From Aquilaria yunnanensis (Eukaryota; Streptophyta; Magnoliopsida; Malvales; Thymelaeaceae), in NCBI GenBank assembly GCA_039654915.1, contig CM077599.1, positions 28,829,501-28,893,500 of the forward strand: DNA of 64,000 nt, read 5' to 3'. A program made the position numbers and the translations under genes. The notes below the pieces were generated by a model. That model did not search any database and had not been told where the DNA came from. It saw only the letters and a program-made list of their open reading frames with translations. Positions 35,776-47,753 of the stretch are shown here, in pieces (within the stretch, counting starts at the first letter, position 1; each line of letters begins with the position of its first letter).

Positions 35776-37240
35776 TTTGATGAATACTCATAAGTGTATT
35801 ACTATTAAGGATTTAAATTATCATTATACACTTTGAGTGTGATTAATTTCTCTAATTTGAAGCACTTTTTCCACCGGATTATTATTCACCGATTCACTAA
35901 TCCCAGTTACTATTCATCGACTTACTATTCATACACGTATTTCACTGTTCGTACGTGTATTTACTGTACATATGCGGTTTACTATTCATTAATATTAAAA
36001 TATTATATTAAATAATTATTTTTTTATGTAGGTAAAATTATCACTTGGCGACCCTTCACGAGAAAAAATAATATCTTGAGCTGTAGATGTCGAAATTGAT
36101 TGATTCCAAATTCATCTGGAAGCCAATACATAGATCTTTGACCCATCTTCATTCCAAGAGCTAGTTTGATCATTTTTATTGCCGAAACCTGATTAGAGAT
36201 GAGACCATTCATTCTTTCATGTGCTGAAGAACAGTTTCGGTAAAAAAATCATAACTTGAGTAACAGACGTCCGATTTGAATGAGCAAGCTATCGTTTTGA
36301 TAATAAAGAAGAGGTCTACAAATTTTGTGCGTTGAGGAAGAGCTGATTCAATGTGTACAGTAGTCAAAAAATTAAAAGAAGAAGTAGCCCGCCTTTGTTG
36401 ATTTATATTTACCTATATTTTACAATTCTATTTTATCATTTCACCAACCGAAAACTCTATAAATAGGCACCTTGGGAGGAGGACGAATTCATGCCATTTC
36501 TTAGGCCATTTTTATGTTCTTGTATCATCTTTAGCTTTTCTTCTTTAATTTTGTTCTTGTTTTCAATACCGAAGCTCTGTCTCACTGTTCTCTTATTGTT
36601 CTTCTTCTTGTTCTTCCTTTGATTTTTCAATCCATATTCATTTCATCTCTCTACATGTTGTTTACTTTTATTATGGCTAACTAATCTTCCTTTTGCTAAG
36701 GTGAAAGGGTGAAACTTTTGGTATAAAGGTTATGATTTATTTGAATGGATCACAACGTTAACGGTATTTTCTTTCTTAATCTATGTAACTTCTCTCCTTG
36801 TTAAGTGGAAGTCTTAATTCATCATAGTCAATCATTGGCACAAGGCTACTTGATTCCCTCTGTAGAACGTGGCTTGCCAGCTATATTGGAATCTTGAGTT
36901 ATTGTGGACAAAGATTGTCATGATGGATGGTTGAACCCGTTAGCAAGTGTTGGCGTTTTAAGATCAATGAAAGCTAATGCTAACTAAATTCCCCGATTGG
37001 GATCTCCTCTATGTGTAGATTCTAGTTGAGTGGCAAGATGGGCTAAAATTAATCATAACCGATATACTAAAAGTGGATCATCTAACCTTAGCTATTTATT
37101 TGAATTTGAGTTTTTAACCAACACCTGTTCACACTTTGCACCAAAATCTTTCCTTATTACCGAATCTGTAATTTGTATTTCTTAATTCACTTCCCTGTGA
37201 TTCAACACTCAGACTCCCAAAATTTTATTACTTGCGACAA
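35776..37240 (+). repeat. Probable LTR or LTR fragment, borders unresolved
   Basis: A canonical TATA box (TATAAATA, 36458-36465) is followed by a leader-like CT-rich stretch. The sequence ends near TTATTACTTGCGACAACC, a style common at the inner ends of plant gypsy LTRs. A possible start is TGATGAATACTCATAAG near 35778. I could not find matching 5-bp TSDs or a partner LTR. No coding region adjoins. Confidence 0.4.
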
Positions 37241-38089
37241 CCTACATTTGGGTTCCAACTACTAAAGTGCAACAATGTTACTACAATGAAGGCTTGTAAA
37301 GCCCTTGCCCAGTCCCAAGACAAACTTTCGTTTTCCCTGCACTCTCTAAAAATTACAAGAAAACTCTTTGTTGGCACTCAATTTTTTTCAGGTATTAATT
37401 TTAATTTTAGGCCTACATTTATTTTAGGTTAAAATTTGAATTTATTTTGTAGTTTTGATTTTTTTTTTTTTTGGTAAATTCCACACTAGGCCCTTTAGCT
37501 TATTTTAATATCATAAAATGATATCTTATCTTTTAGTTGTCTTATTTAAGTTTCTTACTTCATATTGCACATCCCAATTGGTTCTTTTTCCCCAATTTCA
37601 CTATTAAGTTGGATAAAAAATATTGACATGACATTAATTAATATTAAAATAAATATAAAATAATGATTTTAGTTCTCAAATTTTTGTAATTAATAAATTT
37701 AAACCTTACACTTCCAAAAAAAAAAAAAAGACCAACTATAAAGAGAAAGAAAAATGTCAACAAAAGAAAAACCCAAATTTTATTTTATTTCTAGGTCCAT
37801 TTCAAATATCATTTCCTCTATTTTCTCCTTCCAACCTTAATAATAAAAAAGCACAAACCTAACCAAAAAGGAAAAGAAAAGCCATGAATTTTATTAATTT
37901 CTATATCAAATCCCAGAAACTTAAAACAGGGGTATTCTTCCTATCATTTGTTCTTTGATCTACTCTTCAGAATCCAACTTGATAATCAACGAATTGTGCC
38001 CTCTGCTTGCCGTTGCCCGCATGTGCTTCCTCTGTTCCTCTGTTTGCCACTGCTCGCACGTGCCCGTTGCCAACTCTCTACCATTCGGA
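37241..38089. other. AT-rich spacer, then an unassigned stretch
   Basis: T- and A-runs to about 37950, then about 130 bases of Cys/Leu-codon-rich sequence (CTTGCCGTTGCCCGC...) of unknown origin directly before Copia 3 homology begins. Confidence 0.4.
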
Positions 38090-41000
38090 AGAAAGACCTC
38101 TCCATCACATATTACTTCTAAAAGGTTAGAGGTTTGGCTGATGTTCTTGCTGCTGTAGGTCAGCCACTCCAAGACTTCGAAACTGTTCTTTACATCTTGG
38201 CTGGACTCTCATCTAAATATGAACCCTTAGTTACTTCTATCACTATACGAGTTGATCCTATTTCTTTGAATGATCTCTATGGATATTTGTTGAGTTATGA
38301 ATGGACCAACACAACTCCGCTGCATCACTCTCAACTCAAATGCTGACAGCAAATGTTGCGACACGCAACTCACACAATCGAGGACATGGCCGAAGTAACT
38401 TCAACCCCAAGTGGCGTGGCAGAGGACGAGGTCGAGCAACCACTGCCACCCCTAGAATACGTTTCCAGGTGTGCTTAGTCACTCTGCGTTAAGCTGTCAC
38501 CATCGTTTCGATCATTCCTACCAGGAACCATTTGACCACTTTGCTGGTATGGTCACCACACCAAGCTATCATATAGATCCTAATTGGTATGCAGACTCAA
38601 GAGCCAATGATCATGTCATAGCAAATCTCTCAAAGCTCATAGCCTATGACAAATATAGTGGTTCGGATCAAGTGCATGTTGCTAATAGAGCAGGTCTGAA
38701 CATTAAAAACATTGGTTATTCTTCCATTCCTACCAGCTCTCACACCCTTAAGCTTTCAAACGTTCTTCATGTTCCGAGCATCTCAAAAAATCTTATTTCA
38801 GTTCGCAAGTTGGCTCGTGAAAATAATGCCTTTCTAGAATTTTACCCTGATCATTGTTTTGTCAAGGATCAAGTCACGAAGATAAAGCTACTCCAATGTC
38901 CATGTAAAAATGGACTCTACCAACTGCCTTCAACGTTCTTACCCTCCAGTTATAAAACATTCCTTCTTGGTAAACGAGCAAGCACAGATCAATGGCACCA
39001 GTAGTTTGGTCACACCTCTAGTCGTGTCGGTCGTTTCATTATCAATCACAACCAATTGTCAGTAAGTTCAAATAAAGATTCTAGCGTTTGTAACGCTTGT
39101 CAACAAGCTAAGAGTCACCAGCTTTCCTTTCCTACTTTAAAGTCAGTATCCAAGTTTCCTTTAGAACTCATGTATTCAGATGTATGGGGACCCACAATTA
39201 AGTCTATTAATGGGCATTCATATTATGTGAGTTTTGTTGATGATTTTAGCAAATTTACATGGATTTTTCCCATCTCTAGATAGTCTGATGTAGAGCAAAT
39301 ATTTCCTCATTTTCAACAACATGTCGAGAGACTATTCAATAAAAAAATCCAGTCCATGCAGACTGATTAGAGAGAGAATACCGAACGCTCAATACTTCCC
39401 TTCAATCTCAAGGCATCACGCATTGAATTTCTTGTCCTCATACTCATCAACAAAATGGATTTGCCGAACACAAACACAGGCACATTATTGAAACAGGTCT
39501 TGCTCTTCTTGCCCAATCCACCATGCCATTGAAATTCCAGGATGAAGCCTTCCAAACAGCACCAGTCCTAATAAATCGTATGCCTACGCCTATTCTAGGT
39601 AATCGTTCTCCTTTGGAATATCTTTTCCATGTCAAGCCAGATTATAACTTCCTTAAGGTCTTTGGATGTGCTTGCTGGCCTCACCTACATCCCTATAATA
39701 CTCGAAAGATTGATTTCAGATCAAAGCAATGTGTCTTCATTAGATATAGTAGCCACCACAAAGGCTACAAATGCCTTGACATTGATTCTAGTTGTGTTTA
39801 TATCGCCAAAAATGTGGTATTTGAAAAAAAAAAATTTCCTTTTACTGCTAGAGAAACTGTTTCGGGTTTAAGTAGTCAAAACCCTTCCTCGAGTGCACTC
39901 CTCCTACCCTCTGTGCTACTCTCACCCCAACTCAGCACGACCACTGCCTTACCATCTCCAGAACCTTCCTCGTCAACTTATGCATCTTCAGTGATTAGTC
40001 TAACCTGCTCCAATTTACCAGCAGCACTTAATTCAAATCACTTCAATCCAATGCCTTCACTGCTAGTACTGAGACATTCAATGCAAACATGACTTCGAGA
40101 CAACATTGTCAAACCTAAGCAATACACTGACGGCACCATTTGGTACCCAATTTGTAGGGCTTTGCTTACTGAAAGTGTTAACACTAAAGAACCTTTGTGT
40201 TTCTCTTCTGCAGTAAAAGATCAAGCCTGGCAGGACGCTATGCAAGATGAGTTCCAAGCCCTCGTTAAGAATGAGACCTGGAGTCTAGTCCCTCACTGAC
40301 CACATATGAATGCAATTTGCTCAAAGTGGGTTTACCGTCTCAAAACCAAGCTTGATGGTTCCATTGCCAGACAGAAAGCCAGAGTTATGGCTAAAGGTTT
40401 CAGTCAACAAGCTGGTGTTGATTATGATGAGACCTTTAGCCCTGTTGTTAAACCAACCACAATCCGAACAGTCCTATCCATTGCTGTCTTGAAGAATTGG
40501 AACATCCGCCAGCTCGACATCTAGAACGCCTTCCTCCATGGTTTCCTCAATGAAGAAGTTTACATGGCCCAACCTCAAGGGTTTTCACACCCAAACTTTC
40601 CAGGGCATGTCTGTAAACTCAAGAAGGCCATTTATGGCCTCAAACAAGCTCTACACACCTAGTTTTCACGATTGAGTTCCAGACTCTCCTTAAATATGGC
40701 TTTTCTCCATCCAAAGCTAACCCCTCTCTCTTCATTTTGCACAAGAAGGACCTGGTTATTTATATGCTCATCTATGTTGATGATTTAATCATCACCAGTT
40801 CCAGACCCACAACAATAGATGATATCATTTGCAAGCTGCGTCGTGACTTCCCAATGAAAGACTTGGGAGCCCTAAATTACTTTCTCGGGATAAAAACCAT
40901 TCATTTTCCTACTGGTCTCCTACTGTCACAACATAAGTACATTGTTGATCTCTTGGCTTGTACCAACATGTCTGACGCAAAACCAGTGTTTACACCCGTG

Positions 41001-41733
41001 TCAGCAAGTAACAAACTTTCTAGTGAGTAAGGTACGGCATTATCTGATGCTTCCTTATATCGAAGTACAGTTGGAGCTCTTCAATATCTTACACTTACAC
41101 GACTCGACATCTCCTTTGCTGTTAACAAGGTCTGTCAATTTATGCACCAACCAACCACAACGCATTGGTCTACTGTGAAACGTATTCTTCGTTATCTCAA
41201 ACACACATCCCACCTCAGTTTGTATATCAGGCAGTCTCAGCACACCACCTTGAGTGCCTTTTTTTATGCTGACTAGGCTGGCTGTGTCGATGATCGAGAT
41301 CTACTAGCGGATATAGCATTTTTCTCGACCCTAACCTCGTTTCTTGGAGCTCTAGAAAGCAAGCCACCGTCTCCCGTTCCAGCACTGAAATTGAATACAA
41401 AGCTCTGGAAAATGCCACAGCTAAAATTATATAGTCGCAGTCCCTCCTTTGCGAGCTGGGCATTTCACCTCCAACTCCGCCTATTCTTTGGTATGACAAC
41501 TTTGGTGCAACATACCTCACATTCAATCCCATCCTCCATGCACGTACCAAGCACATTAAAATAGATTTTTACTTTGTGCTTGAATGAGTTGCAGCAGGGG
41601 ATCTCTAAGATCGATTTATTTCGAGCAAAGATCAGCTTATGGATGTTCTGACTAAGCCACTACCATAGCAGCTATTTTCTCTCTTTCATGACAATCTCAA
41701 TGTGCGTTGCCAACCGTTGACATTGAGGGGGGA
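38090..41733 (+). pseudogene. Ty1-copia element 3 gag-pol, 5'-truncated and degenerate
   Basis: Gag homology begins about 38100 (GQPLQDFETVLYILAGL). Protease at about 38585-38620 reads WYADSRAND, so the DSGA core has lost its Gly. The integrase zinc domain and core follow (CNACQQAKSHQ, YSDVWGP at about 39170-39195), with stops at 39280 and 39368. RT is at about 40310-40860 (KWVYRLKTK, ARVMAKGFSQQ, YVDDLIITSS) and RNase H-side sequence at about 41060-41690. More than ten stops or frameshifts are visible. The polypurine tract TTGAGGGGGGA ends at 41733. No 5' LTR or primer-binding site is visible upstream, so the left end is lost. Confidence 0.85.
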
Positions 41734-41978
41734 TGTTAGCCATACTAGATAATATAGATAATAGCAAACTCTATCTCTTGTATTTCCTATACTTATCTTT
41801 TCCTATCACTTGTATTTATCTTTCTGATTGTACGCTTAATTATCACTTGAACATCTATATAAAATTGTTGGCTAGCCACCAGTGGTGCGTAGCCAAACAC
41901 TGCAACCTTTCGCCTGTGTTAGTGTTTCTTTACCGCCGAACCAAGAATCGGTCTCCTCTAATTATCAAGGTGTCAATT
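41734..41978 (+). repeat. 3' LTR of Copia 3, split by CACTA 2
   Basis: It starts TGTTAGCCATACTAG immediately after the polypurine tract. A TATA-like TATATAAA is at 41856-41863. It runs to GTGTCAATT, where CACTA 2 is inserted. The final bases ACA reappear at 45526-45528 after the TSD, so the LTR was about 248 bp. Confidence 0.7.
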
Positions 41979-41999
41979 CACTACTAAAATATCACGCTT

Positions 42000-42415
42000 T
42001 TCCAACTGCTAATTTACCAACGGCTATGCCGTTGGTATTTACTAACGCGTAGAACCGTTGGTAATTATTTTCCAACGTGCACGCGTTGGTGAGGGTTTCA
42101 AAAAAATTTAACAGTTTTTTTTTATTTTTCCAACATGCAAACCATTGGTAATTACCAACGGTCTTAGCCGTTGGTAAAATTTCAACTTCCTAGCAGTTGG
42201 TAAATTTTTTTTTTTCTTTTTTTAAGGCTGATTTACCAACGTGCACGCGTTGGTGAGGGCTTTAAAAAAATTTGACCTTTTTTTTTTTCCAACGTGCAAA
42301 CCGTTGGTAATTACCAACGGTCTTAGCCATTGGTAAAATTCCAACTTCCAGCAGTTGGTGAAATTTTTTTTTTTTGTCAAAATTTTACCAACGGCTTGAG
42401 CCGTTGGAACTTTTT
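42000..42415. repeat. CACTA 2 left subterminal repeat array
   Basis: About fifteen copies of CCAACGG/CCGTTGG-type words, many paired as palindromic TTGGTAATTACCAA units. Two near-identical blocks of about 130 bases (42060-42190 and 42236-42360) form a tandem duplication. Probable binding sites for the element's own accessory protein. Confidence 0.8.
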
Positions 42416-42781
42416 TTAGTGAAACGGTGCGTTTTGATTTTCGGTTTTAAACCCCCCCCCCCCAGCGCCGCGAAACCCAGCTCGTCTTCTTCTTCTGTTC
42501 TTCGCCTCTGTCTCCCTCTGCGTGATTCACATCCCACACGCACACACAGCACATTCGTTTGAAGACCAAGGGGTGAAATTGCTTCGTTGAGCTTAGTAAA
42601 ACGTGGATCTGGTCTTCATTTCGTTGATCTGGAGGTTAGTGTGAATATTTTTCAATTTTTTTTATCGAATTTGGATCGGTTGTTTGTTGATAATGGGTTT
42701 TGATTTTCATTGTTGTAGCTGATTTGAAGCTATTTGGAGGTATTTTAAGCAACTAAAGTCGGATTTGAGGTATGTTTGTTT

Positions 42782-43606
42782 AGAACGTATTTTTAATTTT
42801 TTTATTTTCTCAAAATTAGTTAATATTCTGATTATTTCATTGTATTTTGGAGTAAAATTTGTGAAATATTTGTGATTTATTATTGTTGATGGTTGGATGT
42901 GAACTATTTCGGTGACCCATTATAATTTAACATTTATGTGCAATTTATTAGTTTTTTCTGAATTTTCGGATTAAATAAAAAATAGAAAATAATTACTTTT
43001 AAGTAAAATGTGTGGGTAATATATGTATATGTCAAAATATTGAGTTTAATTAAAAATAGTGAAAAATTTATTGTCAGTTAATTGATTAGGTGGTATATTT
43101 AATATTTGTGTAAAGTTAGTTTCTATATTTAGATATAATAAATAAGTACTTTGGAAGTAAATTAATTAGGTTGTATATTTATGTGTGAAATTATTTAGTT
43201 TAATTTAAAATAGTTAATAATAAGTTGTAAGTAAATTGATTAGGTAGTTTATTTAATTGTTGTGTAAAATTACTATGTAAGTAATCTACACTTAAATTTA
43301 CTATCACTTAAATTTTTATTTGTTTAGAACATATTTTTAATTTTTTTATTTTCCAAAAAATAGGTAATATTCCGATTATTTCATGGTATTTTGTAGTAAA
43401 ATTTGTGAAATATTGGTGATGTATTGTTGTTGATGGTTGGATTTGAACTAGTTGGGTGACCCATTATAATTTAACATTTATGTACATTTTCTTAGTTTAT
43501 TCTGAATTTTGGGATTAAATTAAAAATAGAAAATAATTACTGCTAAGTAAAATGTGTGGGTAATATATGTATATGTCAAAATATTACGTTTAATTAAAAA
43601 CAAATC
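42782..43606. repeat. Direct repeat pair inside CACTA 2
   Basis: Positions 42782-43070 and 43320-43606 are about 290-base direct copies with few differences (both contain GATGGTTGGATTTGAACT-like and GTGTGGGTAATATATGTATA), separated by about 250 bases. They lie in the leader-intron region of the element's gene, so this is a local duplication of non-coding DNA. Confidence 0.7.
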
Positions 43607-43739
43607 ATGAACATACTAATAGATATATTTATCACCATTTCATTATTTCTATCTAAGATGGTCCATTTTATTGTTTATTGAATATTTGTATCTTTCAGGA
43701 CAACAAACTTAGATTTCCTTCACAATTGCTAGAATTAAT

Positions 43740-45003
43740 ATGAAAATTCTCCCGTTTTATCCTTTACAAGAAATTAAATGTTGGTCCTCCGTCTCTCCAT
43801 CAGACCTGCAGCAATGGTGGCGTGTTTTTGAGGTATGACAATAATATTACTATGATAATGATGTAATAATGTTATAAGAGATAGAATGGTATTTTCCCAT
43901 TCTAATAGTTTAAACATATTAACCTGTACAGAGGAGCTGTGAGTGGGATCCCATACACCATAATGAGGTGTATCGGGTTTGGAATGTATTGGGAGCACAA
44001 CATTACAGAAGCATGATGTCAGAAATTCGGCGTGTGAAAGATCCGGTTAAACGTCGAGCGAAGGCGAACTTTATGTCAGATTCTGGATATGCGGAGATGG
44101 AGGCATATTGGGCTAGTCCTGAGTTCATTCAGAAGTCCGCGAAGTTCAAGGCAATGCGAGCAACAATGACTGACGAGGATTCACAGTATGGCTCTTGCAG
44201 AGCGACATATGCTGGGGGATCTATCTCGATGTCTGCACATCGAGAGCAAATGGTATGTATGCTTTAATGTTCTTTCAAATAACAGTTCAGATACTAATGA
44301 AATATTGTAACATATTAATGTTAGTTTTCATTCAAATAGAGAGAGAGAGATCCTGAGAAGAAGGACCCTGGCTTGTTTAAAGTCCTTCAAGCGACACATA
44401 AAAAGAATAATGGGAGATATGTTAGTAAGCGCTATGAAGAAGTTGTTGTAAGTAGTAAAAGTCGTTTGGTTGCAGAATATTCTTAACTTAATTACTATGT
44501 TTTACAAATTATGACATGACTAAATGTATTTTATGACGTTGCTGTAGACTCGTATCAGTGCAGAGATTGAGGAGCAAACACAGCAAGAGGATGGAATAGA
44601 GGCCATTGATGAACTAGCAATCATTAGTACCGCATCTGGCGGTAGAAGGAGAGGCCGGGTATTTGGATTAGGATCTGAGCAGTGTGCTATACCGGGACGC
44701 CGACAGCCAGGTTCCATCCCGCCTATCGACATCACACAGACACCGCAATTCAACGAGCAAGTACAGAAGATGATGGCTGAGGAGAATGCGCGAAGGGATG
44801 CGGAGTACGAGAGGAAGCTCGAGAGGATTCAGAGGAGACAGAGAGCAGAGATGGAGGCTCAGAGAGCTGCATTGGAGGCAAACCGGGCTCAGTTGGAGAT
44901 TATTTGTCGTTCGTTAAACCTTCCATGCCCGCCGGCACAACCAGTTCCACATTATCCTAATGACTCAGAGTCAGAGGATGAGAAGATAGTCGGGACTCCG
45001 TAA
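43740..45003 (+). CDS. CACTA accessory (Ptta/Transposase_24-like) protein, four exons
   Basis: Exons 43740-43832, 43932-44252, 44340-44447 and 44548-45003, all phase 0 with clean GT-AG introns; 325 residues if the ATG at 43740 is the start. Upstream sequence has further intron-like borders, so a leader or earlier start is possible. Exon 2 has DPVKRRAKANF and YWASPEFIQKSAKF, then GGSISMSAHREQ. Exon 3 has DPGLFKVLQATHKKNNGRYV. This is the core of the plant Transposase_24 family. Exon 4 carries GRRRGRVFGLG and a charged coiled-coil stretch (about residues 250-300: repeated ER, QRRQRAEMEAQRAALEANR), ending in an acidic SESEDE tail. The role by homology is binding subterminal repeats with the transposase. 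No stop or frameshift was seen, in contrast to every other transposon gene here. Confidence 0.75.
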
Positions 45004-45084
45004 TGGGCGTCATCAACAGGTTAGCGCATTTCTGCAGTTATTGTATTAGAGCATGGCAACATAATTATTTTTAGACCAAATGGC

Positions 45085-45510
45085 AGCAGTTGGTAATTTA
45101 CCAACGCGCAGCAGTTGGTAAGTTACCAACTGCCGACCGTTGGTAATTTACCAACGGCTGACAATTGGTAACTTACCAACTGTCAGCAGTTGGTAACTTA
45201 CCAACTTTCAGCAGTTGGTAATTTACCAACTGCTGGCCGTTGGTAACTTACCAACGACTGACAGTTGGTAAATTACCAACTGCTGACAGTTGGTAACTAT
45301 AACTACGCGATGGAAACCGAGTCCTTTAAATGACCGTTGGTAATTACCAACGTGTACACGTTAGAATTTACCAACGTGTTATTAGTTGCGCGTTGGTAAA
45401 AAATTTTCCAACGTATCAAATACCAACGGCCATTTACCAACGTGCAGCAGTTGGTAAATTGAATTTACCAACTGCTGCACGTTGGTAAATGGCAGTTGGT
45501 AAAGTCGGTT
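45085..45510. repeat. CACTA 2 right subterminal palindrome array
   Basis: A run of near-perfect palindromes of the form GCAGTTGGTAAnTTACCAACTGC, spaced about 32 bases apart from 45091 to about 45300, followed by looser copies to the end. Each unit can form a hairpin. The variable positions alternate between CAG and CCG arms. This is denser and more regular than the left array. Confidence 0.85.
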
Positions 45511-45528
45511 ATTTTAGTAGTGATTACA

Positions 45529-46109
45529 GTGCGGAGGATGCCGTGGGTCTTACCGATTTCGGACCAAAGACTTGTTCAAGCCTTTTAGACATGAAGATGC
45601 AAATCCTCCACCTAAAATCCGTCACCCTCCTCTTTGCCACCTTCTTTGAGGCTCACTAGATTTGGAACAAGTAGCACCAATCCATACTCAGAGCATTTAG
45701 GTCTTCTGGAGCCTATTCTTTATGTTGTTGATTTGAAGCAAGCTAGGGGCAAAGCTAGGGGGTTTTGGATAAAAGATGGTAGATGTTTCCAGCTAAGGGG
45801 TGGACGAGAGCATTGGCCGTGACGAGTGTTCTCCGGTGGTCGTGACGACGGCTGCTCCGCCTTTCATCATGTCGTTGTCTTTCGTAGCGGCCATGGTTCA
45901 ATTCCTTCTCAGCCTTCTCTTTATATATGGTTTAACACAAAAATGGGTTTCTAATCTCATGGATTCTTCAACTCCAAAACTAGTAAACCGAAATCAGAAA
46001 AAAAAGCCATAAACTAGAGCCTTTTAAGTCCTATTTTGGCTACAATCAAGCCACCAAAAATACCATATCAAAACGGCAAAGCTAAAATGCAAACTATCTT
46101 AGGCTAATA
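45529..46109. other. Unassigned sequence right of Copia 3
   Basis: Moderately GC-rich to about 45900 with several 60- to 70-codon open frames, none recognised. It begins GTGCGGAGGATGCCG, immediately outside the Copia 3 LTR, so it is probably the DNA into which that Copia inserted. Confidence 0.4.
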
Positions 46110-46507
46110 TATAGGTAATTTAGTAATATATACACTTAAATATACATTTCCACATATAAATAATGAGAAATTTAGTAATATCATTTTTTATATATATTTA
46201 TATATATAACTTGGGTTTGGTTACACCCGAGTTGGTTCCCTGTGGCTGAAACCAGAACTAACCCAAAAATTAATGGTTCTACCAGATTTGGAACCAACCT
46301 ACATGTTATTATCTATTTTTATTAAGTCCAACTGAGTAAAAGTGATTTGAATTAAATTTCGGGTTTGCCTAACTCATGGTCACTCATTTGTGTGTGTGTG
46401 TGTGTGTTATTTCACAGTAATGATGATTGGTGAAGGCAACGAGCTCACTTAATTTGAGTGAAAGATTTTGAATTGAAATTTAATCAATCAACATTGCAAT
46501 TTTTTTA

Positions 46508-46957
46508 GGGTTAATTACAATTTACCTCCTGAGGTTTATGTGCAATTACACTTTTCCCCTCTTATTTAAAAAACATACATTTTATCCCCTACATTTTTTA
46601 TACAATTTAATAGCAATTTCTGAAATCTTAATTTAAACTGTTTGGTTATCATCTTCAAGTAATTTTAATTTGTATAGTACTTTTTTTAACAATTAATTAA
46701 CATTTAAAAAATACTATTTTAAAAATTTAAAGAAATACAGAAAGAAAAAACTGATAATTTAAAATATCCATTAACTGTAAAAAAATATCATACAGATTGA
46801 AATTACTAGAAGATTGCTACTATAATATCTAAATTAAGATTTCAGAAGTTGATGTCAGGTTGTATTAAAATGGCATGGGGCAAAGTGTAGATTTCTAAAA
46901 TATAAGGGGTTAAAGTGTAATTTCACATAAACCTCAATGGTAAATTGTAATTATCCC
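46508..46957. mobile_element. Fold-back MITE in the LINE poly(A) tail
   Basis: The ends GGGTTAATTACAATTTACC and (reverse complement) GGGATAATTACAATTTACC begin inverted arms of at least 50 bases that continue into GAGGTTTATGTG(A/C)AATTACACTTT. The 8-bp repeat TTTTTTTA flanks it (46500-46507, 46958-46965), so it landed in the LINE's A-tail. Non-coding. Confidence 0.75.
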
Positions 46958-47129
46958 TTTTTTTATACACAAAATCAAACAAATAAGGAAACTAATGATG
47001 GAGAGAGGTAATGTCATTGTGCATTGGGGACACTCGCTAGCGAGACACTACCACAAAGTACAGTGATCCAAATTCTCTATTATAGAAAGAAAGGATTGAG
47101 CTAAGCTCAATGATGAAGCGGGAAGAGTA

Positions 47130-47700
47130 AGATTACCTTGAAGAGCTATTAGAGCTTAAGAGCCGTCTGTAAGAATAGTAATACTAGATAGCACCAAACG
47201 AGAGGCAACATTCACCACCCCTTAGATGGCCAGAAGTTTAGCTTCCAAAGCTGAAGCACAGTTTAGGAAAAGATTCCCTTCCATTAGATGTAGAGGGGCG
47301 TTAACTCCCTTCATCAACCATGCCGCTACACCTAAACTTGATGATTGACACCAAGTACCATCAATGACAAAAAATTGTGGGGGCTCGGATTGATGGTGCC
47401 ACTTTCTAAAGCCCTAAAAGTGACAAAGCGGATTTGGCAAATTGGCCATAAAAGTAGTTGTCTGCATCTTGAAGTCTATAGAGAAATAAATGAGTTGGAT
47501 AATTTGAGTCCCTTCTAGAGCAAAGGGATTGAATATTGAAGTCCACATTTTGAAAACCGACTCATTCCTGTCTAACTAGATTGTGCAAAGAGTAACAACT
47601 AAAGAGAAAAGCCAATCTAAAGGCCATTGCAGATGGGAACCGAGCGAAGATGAAAACCAGGCTTGGAAGGTTTACACATGAGAGGAAAGTGGGTTAACAC
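47130..47700 (-). pseudogene. RNase H-like C-terminal region of a LINE, degenerate
   Basis: The minus-strand frame from 47386 reads FFVIDGTWCQSSSLGVAAW, then NCASALEAKLLAI, a TAA, and later ITILTDGS. The Asp, Glu and Asp of these three blocks match the catalytic D-E-D of the plant RVT_3/RNase H-like domain, which hydrolyses the RNA strand of RNA-DNA hybrids. Upstream (about 47690-47560), LFSLVVTLCTI, a stop, then LDRNESVF resembles the linker before that domain in plant L1-type elements. Two stops inside the domain make it non-functional. Confidence 0.6.
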
Positions 47701-47753
47701 AAAATTGCAATTTGCACCCATGTGTTGAAGGGATGTAGAGCTGCAACAACATT

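Larger units (their letters stand above)
41979..45522 (+). mobile_element. CACTA element 2, 3.5 kb, TSD ATT, non-autonomous
   Basis: The terminal inverted repeats CACTACTAAAATATCAC and (reverse complement) CACTACTAAAATAACCG are flanked by ATT (41976-41978, 45523-45525). Both subterminal regions are packed with TTACCAACGG/CCGTTGGTAA-type motifs. Inside are a C-run and CT-rich leader (42448-42630), several leader introns, and one accessory-type gene (43740-45003). No TNP2-type transposase is present, so movement would depend on another element. It sits three bases from the end of the Copia 3 LTR. Confidence 0.92.
46496..47746 (-). mobile_element. 5'-truncated LINE with poly(A) tail, TSD CAACATT
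   Basis: Flanked by CAACATT (46489-46495 and 47747-47753). Copy A has no insertion here. On the minus strand it ends in a poly(A) run (the T-run at 46500-46506), itself interrupted by a MITE. Coding remains are RNase H-like. Target-primed insertion with 5' truncation explains all of this. Confidence 0.65.

Noticed and set aside
45085..45510. Possible microRNA or inverted-repeat gene
   Set aside because: The many short palindromes are better explained as CACTA subterminal repeats. A small-RNA role was noted only as a test.
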